From: DAOUJI01 sp965197415
GTDB lineage: Bacteria; Chloroflexota; Dehalococcoidia; Lucifugimonadales; JAGWBF01
DNA length: 64,000 nt
Direction of reading: 5' to 3'
Assembly (NCBI GenBank): GCA_965197415.1
Contig: OZ240207.1
Coordinates: 1,364,001 to 1,428,000, forward strand
Shown: positions 36,001 to 45,300 of the stretch, piece after piece
Layout of the letters: each line of letters opens with the position of its first letter
How positions within the stretch are numbered: position 1 is the first letter of the stretch
Translations under genes and position numbers: made by a program
Notes under the pieces: generated by a model
What the model was told of the DNA's origin: nothing
Database searches by the model: none
What the model saw: the letters and a program-made list of their open reading frames with translations, nothing else

Positions 36001-36145
36001 AAGACACGTCTTCACCACCCGGTGTCGGAGTAGCCGTCGGTTCCTGCGTGGGAGCGGACGAGTCGCTGCAGGCGCTCAGGATGGCTGCGATGGCCAGAAC
36101 CGTCAGGACTGCGAGCCAGCGGACGCGAAGAAACGATACGGTCAT
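33071..36145 (-). CDS. Lipoprotein fusing 14 RCC1 blades to a LivK-type periplasmic binding domain
   Basis: 1024 residues from ATG 36145. The N-terminus M-T-V-S-F-L-R-V-R-W and lipobox I-L-S-A-C-S are followed by a short linker, then 14 RCC1 blades, equal to two seven-blade propellers. The C-terminal ~370 residues are a type-1 periplasmic binding domain (Peripla_BP_6): V-G-V-M-E-S-L-T-G-P-G-E-T-Y-G at its start, A-V-E-E-I-N-A-A-G-G-I-N-G-R, V-I... I-L-G-P-T-C-G-G and G-Y-E-G-P-I-Y-A-E-T. This family binds amino acids, amides or related small molecules for ABC transporters and receptors. No ABC permease or ATPase gene is adjacent. The fusion suggests a ligand-sensing surface protein with a protein-binding propeller. 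Such a fusion is not one I know as a named family. Confidence 0.9.
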   Translation of the reverse strand: MTVSFLRVRWLAVLTVLAIAAILSACSDSSAPTQEPTATPTPGGEDVSSPATESTGIAIATEHTAGFVSVSAGGFHTCGVRTDGSVECWGRNEDGRGNVVGQATPPGGSFASVSAGGAHTCGVRTDGSVECWGLNEGPNGNVLGQARPPGGSFASVSAGLLHTCGLRTDGSVECWGYNEFGQATPPGGSFASVSAGYWHTCGVRTDGSLECWGLNEDLNGNVVGQARPPGGSFASVSAGAVHTCGVRTGGSVECWGRNEDRRGNVVGQATPPPGPFVSVSAGGAHTCGVRTDGSVECWGWNEDGRGNVVGQATPPGGSFASVSAGDGHTCGVRTDGSVECWGSNDDGLGNVVGQATPPGAPFASVSAGGAHTCGVRTDDSVACWGSNENGDGNVVGQASPPGGSFASVSAGFLHTCGVRTDGSVACWGLNEDYDGNVSGQASPPGPPFASVSAGHWHTCGVRTDGSVACWGSNARGQATPPGGSFASVSAGFLHTCGVRTDGSVECWGSNQSYGSVVGQASPPGGSFTSASAGTDHTCGVRTDGSVACWGSNEEGRASPPGGSFTSVSAGRVHTCGVKTDGSVECWGTNARGQATPPGGSFASVSAGRYHTCGVRTDGSVECWGDSEDGQSEPPQGATGRAEPVPQRPASTFAEPAVPRQRSASTFRVGVMESLTGPGETYGNMAVQAKRMAVEEINAAGGINGRTLELIVEDSKCNRQDSVTAYNKLTNVDGVKIILGPTCGGAMLAVAPLAEADGVVLLSAIAGNPDIAEVGDYIFRTAMSDVQLGIDTGNALWANGIRKLATISELTNYAEGVRRTSVAQFEKRGGRVVAEERYASDVTDFRSQLEKLFAESPDALHLSPQSEFAAGTIIKQARELGYEGPIYAETLSVGTTALEIAGEAATGLKAIRAELDPANDTAQVVLANFEQRYGYVVLPWYLGSAYDNVYITGECLKRTGDDWDTDGFRDCLYDITWSGAIGNNYSFDHRGEVVGLSNLVVEVLPPAERTDENQGYKVLWPAPTE

Positions 36146-36157
36146 TTCAGTTGTCTC

Positions 36158-36270
36158 CCCTATGTCGTGTTGGAATTGCCAGGAGCGAAACCGGCAGCGG
36201 CAACTGCTGGTCGGGACCGCAGGAACGGAAGCTCTTGCTCATCGCGCTCTGCCCTCATCGGATGCTCGCT
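36158..36270. repeat. Duplicated lipoprotein leader region, copy B
   Basis: Upstream of the RCC1-LivK fusion gene, GTCGTGTTGGAATTGCC...GGTCGGGACCGCAGGAACGG...CTCATCGGATGCTCGC matches the copies at 32480-32600 and 47020-47140. After GATGCTCGC it diverges into a sequence that leads to the end of the CARDB gene. Confidence 0.85.
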
Positions 36271-36353
36271 TAGTAAACCCCAACGGCCCGATAGACGTGA
36301 TTCTTCGGTGGGCTGCAAAGCTTCACTGTCCCTGTTCGTCAGTTACTCCACTG

Positions 36354-39300
36354 CTATGGGAACGTGCATCGCTCAAATGCACAATCCCGAATGTCAGGAG
36401 GCAGCGACAACCACCAGAACACGTAACCATTATTCGGACAGGGACGTGACCCGCTGTAGCCGCAATTCATGAGGTGGGTATACGAAGAATCACGGACAGC
36501 GGCATCGATTATCTCTCCAAACAGGGCATAAGCCTGGTCCCTATCAGGAATAATAATTCCCCCCGGAGATGTTTCCGAAGGTGGAGGTGTATCTGTAGAG
36601 CTTGGCGGCGGAGACACAAACACCGTTCCGATTCCGAACGCCGCCTCGAGTGCTCCGCCTTCCCATTCCACCCCGGCAATGCAAGTACCCAGGTGTGGCC
36701 TCAAATGTGCCGGGAACAATTTCGTCGTCATTTTGGTATAGGAAGCGCCAGCCGCGAGGGTACCCACGTTAATGGTCTGCATCAGGTGCTTGTTGTTGAT
36801 TCTGCCTTCGACCTGGTATGTCTTGACGACGAGGTTCTCCAGCCGGACTTGCGCGGTCATTTGAAATTGGGCGAAATGCTGACCCTGGAGCATGAAACAA
36901 TTCGTTAGCCTGAACTTAAGGGGCGGCGGCTTCGCAGCGCCGACCGTCACTTTCTCGAGCGCGGAACAGTTACTCTTCTCCTCAACGCAGACGTAATAGT
37001 AATACGTGCCTTGTGTAGGTGGAGCCTGCAAACTAACCCTAAAGGAGATGGTTTCGTAAGCACTGAGGCTATCCACTGACTCCGAGCTCAACCACGTATC
37101 GCTGTCCGTGATCGCCGCGTCGGTAGAGCGGTAGAAGTGCAGCGTGGTGAAGTCGGACAGTGAGTCGCTTGGATTCCCCACATCTGCGAGTAGGCTGAAC
37201 GTCGCGCCGACGGCCGGGTCACGATCGCCAGCGTTGGGCGTCAGCAACACTAGATGGGCGGCCCCGACGGTAATTTTCACTGCCTCGGAGCAGTCGTTCT
37301 CGCCATTGGAATCACCATTGGCACTATCTACACAGAAGCCATAATAGTAGACTCCAGGAGTGTTTGGTTCGGTTAAGGCTACCGCAGCAACAGCGCTCTC
37401 TGAGACGTCCAGTCGATAATCTTTGACGTAATCCCCAGTCGTCAAAAAGAACTGCCAATTCCCCTGATCCCACCGGGTGATGGTACCATCAGTCGAAATC
37501 ATAACCGTCACCGTGGCCCTTGTGGCGAAGCCGTTGCCTTGGTTACGCACAGTAGCTTCGAGTACAAATTCCCTTTCGTATCTCTCAGTAACGGTAGGAG
37601 GATCGACCACGAGATCGGGTTGGCCGACGACTATCGCCACAGCGGATGAGCAATTGTTTTCTATGTTGGCCTCGCCCGCAACGGGAACCACACACGCACC
37701 ATAGTAATAGGTACCTGCGCTGTTCGGCGTCCGAACGCTGCGGGACCTAATGGACTGCTCTTCCATGGGATCTAAGGCCCCGATATCAACAACCTGGCTA
37801 CCCGTAGCGTCAGCGTCATCTGTTGTGATGGTCGAGTCGGTCGAGTGAAAAAATCGCACTGTTGAAGAGTCGGACGCCTCATTGCCCTGATTGCGCACTG
37901 AAGTCCGCATGGATAGGGAGCTACCCACAGTCGCATGGCTTTGAGTGGCGGTGGGCGCAACTACCACAAGATCTGGGGCGGGAGCCGTAAGGACGACGGT
38001 GACCCTCACTCTGTCCGAGCAGTTGCTCGTGTCAGTCGGCTCGCCCTCCACGCGGCTGGCACAGACTTTATAGTCGTAGGTGCCGGGCTCTGTTGGAGCG
38101 GTTAAGCTGATAGATTCGACACTGGCGCCGGAAGCAACCAAGCCGCTGACTTCTGTGGAGGAAACCAGCTGGGAACTGTAGATGACGGCCTGGCGGTCTA
38201 TCTGGTAGTAGCGCAGCGTAGTCGTCGGCGAGGACTTCTCGCCTCGGTTTCGCACCGTGGCGGTCAGGGTGAACGATGTCCCAGCGACCGGACTGCTATT
38301 GCTCACCGTGAGCGTATCGACAACTAGATCGGGCACAGGCGACACGGTCACTGCTACTCCCGCCGAGCAGTTGTTCGCGGTATCGCTTTCGCCCCACACC
38401 GGGTCCACGCACGCTCCATAGTAGTACGTCCCTGCCGTTGACGGGGCAGCAAGAGTTGGATTGTAGGTTGTACTGCCTAACGGCCCCAGGGAGAATTGAT
38501 GGACCACATAATGTGATCCGAGTACGGTATCACTGACGGTATCACTGGTGGTGATGGTTGAATCGGGCGACCTGTAGATTCGCAAACTGGAGTAGGTAGA
38601 CGAGACACTACCTTGGTTGCGCACGGTGACGCTCAGGGTGAAGCTCGCTTCGGCAGGCAATGCGTTGTCGCTGATGACAGGTGTGTCTAGCACCAGGTCT
38701 GGGGCGCCGCCAACGATCAGAGTCAGGGCGTCCGAGCAATTGTTCTGCGTATCGGATTCATCCGGTACCGCGTCCACGCAGACTCCGTAGTAATACGTGC
38801 CCGGTGTGGACGGCGCGGTCAGGTTGATCGAGTCGGCAATACTCCCGGACGGTTCGAGTACCCACCACGCCTTGCCTGTGCCCACCGCCGTGTCCGCTTC
38901 GCTGATCGTCGCGTCAGTGGATAGGTAGAAGCGCCAGATGTAGCCGCGCACTGAGACGCTGCCCTGGTTGCGCAATTCACCCCTTATAGAAAAGGGCGCA
39001 CCGGGTGCGACACTACTCCAGTATGGCGTGGGCGTTTCCGGCACGAGGTCCGGTGCCGGTGCCGCGCCGACCGTCACACTCACGGCGATTGAGCAGTTGT
39101 TCTGAGTATCGGATTCATCCGCGACCACCTCCACGCAGGCCCCGTAGTAGTAGACGCCCGGTGTGGGCGGCGCGGTCAGGTTGATCGACTCGGCAACACT
39201 CTCGTATCCCGCAAGTCCCGACACCCCGGCGGTACCCACCGACGTATCCGAACGACTGATGGTCGAGTCTGAGGACTGGTAGTAATGCAGGTTGGTCGAG

Positions 39301-42300
39301 GCCGAACGTCCATCTCCCTGATTGCGGGCCGTGGCCATCAGGGCGAAGCCTGCTCCCATCGCCGGAGCGCCGCTGTCGACCGTCGGCGCGTCGACTACGA
39401 GGTCCGGCGCCGGAGCCGGACCGACCGCTACAGTTATGGCGGCCGAGCAGTTGTTCTGAGTATTGGACTCATCCGCTACCGCGTCCACGCAGGCCCCGTA
39501 GTAGTAGACGCCCGGTGTGGACGGCGCGGTCGGGTTGGTCGACACGGCAATACTCTCGGATCCCGCAAGGCCCGCCACCACCGCGGTGCCCACCGACGTG
39601 TCCGGATCGCTGATAGTCGGGTCCGACGACCGGTAGAAACGCAGGTTAGTCGAGGCCGAGTATCCATCGCCCTGATTCCCGACCGTGGCCACCAGGGTGA
39701 AGCCTGTTCCAGCCACCGGAGCGTTGCCGCCGACCGTCGGCGCATCGACTACGAGGTCCGGCGCCGGCGCCGGATCGACCGTCACAGTCTTGGCGGCTGA
39801 GCAGTTGTTCTGTGTATCCGATTCATCCGCGACCGCGGTCACGCAGGCGCCGTAGTAGTAGACACCCGGTGTGGACGGCGCGGTCAGGTTGATCGACTCG
39901 GCAATACTCTCGGAGCCCGCAAGGTCCGCCACCACCGCGGTACCCACCGACGTGTCCGAATCGCTGATGGTCGAGTCTGAAGACCGGTAGTAGCGCAATG
40001 TGGTCGAGACCGAAGGAGCGCTGCCACGATTGTCCACGGTGACGTTTAGAAGGAACGACTGCCCTGCTATCGGCGAACTGCCTCCGAGGCTGGGCTGGCG
40101 AACTACCAGGTCGGGGGCGGGGGTCGCGCCGACCGTGACCGCGACCGCCGGCGAGCAGTTGTTGGTGGTATCGGACTCAGCCGGTACCGCGCCCACGCAA
40201 GCGCCATAGTAATAGCTGCCAGCTGAGGACGGCGCATACAGAGTGATCGACTCATCTCCGTTCTGCGATGGGTCAAGCCTGGACACAGAAGCTGAGCCAA
40301 CCTCCGTGTCTGCGATGGTGATAGTCGAGTCCGGGGACCGGAAATAGCGCACGGTGGTCGAGTCCGAACGCCCACTACCCTGGTTGCGTACTGCCGCGCT
40401 CAGCGTGAAGCCCGCCCCGGCCGCCGGAGCCTCGGTGTCGACGGTCGGCGCGCCCATCACGAGGTCAGGGCCGCCAACGGTCACAGTAACCGCGTCAGAG
40501 CAGTTGTTCGTCGTATCGCTTTCGCCCGTCACTGAATCTACGCAAACAGCGTAGTAATATATCCCAGCTGTGAGCGGAGCGACAAAGTCTAACCACTTGC
40601 CGCGACTCTCGGATGGACCTAGCCCCTCTACATAGATGTTGTTCCTTCTCCATGACGTCTCCGGCATCGCAAGCGGAGCGTCGGTGGAGCGATAGTGGTG
40701 CAACAAGGTCGAGTCGGCAGAGCCTTGGCCTTGGTTGCGCACCGTAGCCCATAGCGTGAGAGTTTCACCGCCAGTTGCACTACTGTCGCTCACATTGGGT
40801 GTGTCGACGATAAGGTCTGGAGCCCGAGTTGCGCTAACTGTTACAGTCACCGCTGATGAGCAGTTGTTCTGCGTATCGGACTCATCGGCTGTGGCTTCTA
40901 GGCAGGCTCCGTAGTAGTAGGGGCCGGCTATCAACGGCGCGGTCAGACTGATCGACTCTGCCCTACTTCCGTAGCCCGCAAGGGCCGCCACCGCGCTTGT
41001 GCCCACCAGTGTGTCCGAGGCGGTAATGGTTGAGTCGGTGGACCGGTAATAGTTCAGTGTGGTCGAGCCTGCCGGGTCGCTGCCCTGGTTACGTACCGTG
41101 GTCTCCAGCGTGAAGGTGGCCCCCGCTGTGGGAGCGCTCTGACTTACCGTGGGAGGTTCTACGACGAAGTCGGCGGTCGAGACAGAGGGCGTTTGGCTCA
41201 ACAAAGTCCCTTGAGTGGCTATGCCATTGCGAACTTCGCATCCATCCGTACTTGCACACGTATATCTTGTGCCGTCCAGAAGTTCGATGTATCCGCCGTT
41301 AGTGAATGTGATAGTTGTACTTGCACCTGAACTTGACAGGCTCGCACCTGTGATTACGGCAGGAACGAATATACCTGTGGTAGGAACTCCTGGAAGGAAG
41401 TCGCCCTCTTCATAAGTGGTCCCGTCGACGACGTTCACTGCAAGCGCCAAAGAGCAGTTGTTGGTCGTGTTCGACTCGTCCGCTGTTGCCTCCACGCAAG
41501 AACCGTAGTAGTGCGTACCTGGAGTGGACGGGGCGGTCAGGTTAATCGACTGGTCTCTGCTCCCCGATGGGCTAAGACCGCTTACGGAACCCGACCCAAC
41601 ATCCGTGTCGCCGGTGGTGATCGTCGAGTCGGTAGACCGATAATATCGCAGGGTGGTGAAGGCCGATGGTCCATCGCCCTGGTTGCGCACCGAAGCGCTC
41701 AGGGTGAACCGCGCGCCCGCCGCCGGAGCGCCCGGGTCGACCGTCGGTGCCCCCACCACAAGGTCCGGCGCGGGTGCCGCGCCGACCGTGACCGCTACTG
41801 CCGGCGAGCAGTTGTTCGTGGTATCCGACTCATCGCTGGACGCGTCCACGCAGATGCCATAGTAGTAGGCGCCTAGCATGGTTGGCGCGGTCAGACTGAT
41901 CGACTCGGACTTGCTACCCGATGGGCCAAGCCCGCTCATCGAGCCCGTCCCTACCACGGTGTCGCCGGTGGTGATCGTTGAGTCGGTAGACCGGTAATAT
42001 CGCAGGGTGGTGAAGGCCGATGGTCCGTCGCCCTGGTTGCGCACCGAAGCGCTCAGGGTGAACCGCGCGCCCGCCGCCGGAGCGCCCGGGTCGACCGTCG
42101 GCGCGTCCGCTACGAGGTCCGGCGCGGGCGCCGCGCTGACCGTGACCGCGAGCGCCGGCGAGCAGTTGTTCGTGGTATCCGACTCATCGCTGGACGCGTC
42201 CACGCAGATGCCATAGTAGTAGGCGCCTAGCATGGTTGGCGCGGTCAGACTGATCGACTCGGACTTGCTACCCGATGGGCCAAGCCCGCTCATCGAGCCC

Positions 42301-45300
42301 GTCCCTACCACGGTGTCGCCGGTGGTGATCGTTGAGTCGGTAGACCGGTAATATCGCAGGGTGGTGAAGGCCGATGGTCCGTCGCCCTGGTTGCGCACCG
42401 AAGCGCTCAGGGTGAACCGCGCGCCCGCCGCCGGAGCGCCCGGGTCGACCGTCGGCGCGTCCGCTACGAGGTCCGGCGCGGGCGCCGCGCTGACCGTGAC
42501 CGCGAGCGCCGGCGAGCAGTTGTTCGTGGTGTCGGACTCAGCCGACACCGCATCCACGCAGGCCCCGTAGTAATACGTGCCTGCCATAGGGGGAGCTGTC
42601 GGCCTGGTGCTAGTTACGTAGCCGCCCCGTGCCCCGAGTAGCACCACCGAGTCAGCGCTGATCTGCGTATCACCGGTGGTGATGGTTGAGTCAAGAGACA
42701 GGTAGTAGCGGATGGTGGTCCTGGTCGAAGAGGCGCTGCCCTGATTGTCCACGGTGGCGTTCAGAAGGAACGACTGTCCGGCTGTCAGTATGTCGCCTCC
42801 CAGGCTGGGCTGGCGAACCACTAGGTCCGGGGCGGGAGCGGCCCCAACCGTGACCGCTACTGCGACCGAGCAGTTGTTCGTGGTGTCAAATTCATCCGCT
42901 ACGGTCTCTACACAGGCCCCGTAGTAGTACGTGCCGGATGTGGGTGGCGCCATCGGGTTGGCGTTCGATACAAAGCCTCCGCCTGGATCTAAGGTAGGTA
43001 TTGAATCCCGGCTCAATTCTGTGTCGCTTGAAGAAATCGTCGAGTCGTTCGATCGGTAGAAGCGGAGCGTGGCCGATTGAGACGACGCACTCCCTTGGTT
43101 CTCGGCCGTAACAGCGAGACTGAAGGACGCACCGACCTTCGGAGTACTGTCGCTCACGCGAGGTGTACTCAATACAACATCCGGCGCGGGTGCCGCGCCG
43201 ACCGTGATAGTAGCCGCCAGCGAGCAGTTGTTCGTGGTATCGGACTCAGCCGACACCGCCTTCACACAGGCCCCGTAGTAGTACGTCCCCGGCGTCGACG
43301 GCGCGCTTAAGGCGATCGATTCTGCTCTGCTCTGCAGTGGGTTCAGCGGCGATACATAATCGCTGCCGACCTCCGTGTCTTCCGCGGTGATCGTCGCGTC
43401 TGCGGACCGGTAGTAGCGGAGGCTGGTCGTGGCCGATGGTCCATCGCCTTGGTTGCGCACCAAAGCGCTCAGGGTGAACCGCGCGCCCGCCGCCGGGGCA
43501 CCGGTGTCGACCGTCGGCGCGTCCGCTACGAGGTCCGGCACGGGCGCCGCGCTGACCGTGACCGCGAGCGCCGGCGAGCAGTTGTTCGTGGTGTCGGACT
43601 CAGCCGACACCGCATCCACGCAGGCCCCGTAGTAATACGTGCCTGCCATAGGAGGAGCTGTCGGCCTGGCGCTAGTTGCGTAGCCGCCCCGTGCCCCGAG
43701 TAGCACCACCGAGTCAGCGCTGATCTGCGTATCACCGGTGGTGATGGTTGAGTCAAGAGACAGGTAGTAGCGGATGGTGGTCCTGGCCGAAGAGGCGCTG
43801 CCCTGATTGTCCACGGTGGCGTTCAGAAGGAAGGACTGCCCGGCTATTGGTATGCCGCCTCCCAAGCTGGGGTGGCGAACTACTAGGTCCGGCGCGGGCG
43901 CCACCCCAACCGTGACCGCCACCGCCGCCGAGCAGTTGTTCGTCGTGTCCGACTCTTCCTCTACCGGCTCCACGCAGGCCCCGTAGTAGTAGGTACCCGC
44001 TGTAGACGGTGCCTCCAAGCCGATCGACTCGGCGCTGCTCTCCAAGGGGTCAAGCCGCGATACGTAGTCGCTGCCCAGCTCCGTGTCCGCCGCACTGACC
44101 GTCGAGTCCGATGATCGGTAGTAGCGCAACGTGGTCGTGCCCGAACGCCCGTCACCCTGGTTGCGCACCGCAGCGCTCAGCGTGAAGCGCGCGCCCGCCG
44201 CCGGCGCGCCCGTGTCAACCGTCGGCGCATCTACCACTAGGTCCGGCGCGGGCGCCACCCCAACCGTGACCGCCACCGCCGCCGAGCAGTTGTTCGTCGT
44301 GTCCGACTCTTCCTCTACCGGCTCCACGCAGGCCCCGTAGTAGTAGGTACCCGCTGTAGACGGTGCCTCCAAGCCGATCGACTCGGCGCTGCTCTCCAAG
44401 GGGTCAAGCCGCGATACGTAGTCGCTGCCCAGCTCCGTGTCCGCCGCACTGACCGTCGAGTCCGATGATCGGTAGTAGCGCAACGTGGTCGTGCCCGAAC
44501 GCCCGTCACCCTGGTTGCGCACCGCAGCGCTCAGCGTGAAGCGCGCGCCCGCCGCCGGCGCGCCCGTGTCAACCGTCGGCGCATCTACCACCAGGTCCGG
44601 CGCGGGCGCGGCGCTGACCGTGACCGCCAGCGCCGCCGAGCAGTTGTTCGTCGTGTCGGACTCTTCCTCTACCGGCTCCACGCAGGCCCCGTAGTAGTAG
44701 GTACCCGCTGTGGATGGCGCAGTCAGGCCGATCGACTCGGCGCCGCTCTCCAAGGGGTCAAGCCGCGATACGTAGTCGCTGCCCAGCTCCGTGTCCGCCG
44801 CACTGACCGTCGAGTCCGACGACCGGTAGTAGCGCAGGGTGGTCGAAGCCGATGAGCCGTTGCCCTGGTTGCGCACTGTGGCATTGAGGGTGAAGCGGGC
44901 TCCAGCAGCCGGAGCGCTCTCGCTTACCGTAGGCATGTCCACTACAAGGTCTGGTGAGGGCGCTGCGCCGACAGTGACAGTCACCGCAACGGAGCAGTTG
45001 TTGGTCGTGTCCGACTCGTCGGAGACCGAGTCCACGCACGCCCCATAATAGTACGTGCCCGCATCTGAAGGGGCGGTGACACTGATCGATTCATCGCCGC
45101 TCTCCAAGGGGTCAAGCCGCGATACGTAGTCGCTGCCCAGCTCCGTGTCTGCCGCACTGACCGTCGAGTCCGACGACCGGTAGTAGCGCAGGGTGGTCGA
45201 AGCCGATGAGCCGTTGCCCTGGTTGCGCACTGTGGCATTGAGGGTGAAGCGGGCTCCAGCAGCCGGAGCGCTCTCGCTCACCGTGGGTGTGTCCACTACA

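Noticed and set aside
34857..36449. Long plus-strand frames opposite the RCC1-LivK gene
   Set aside because: Same reason: periodic antisense frames of a repeat gene, rich in Pro/Thr, no ribosome site or domain.
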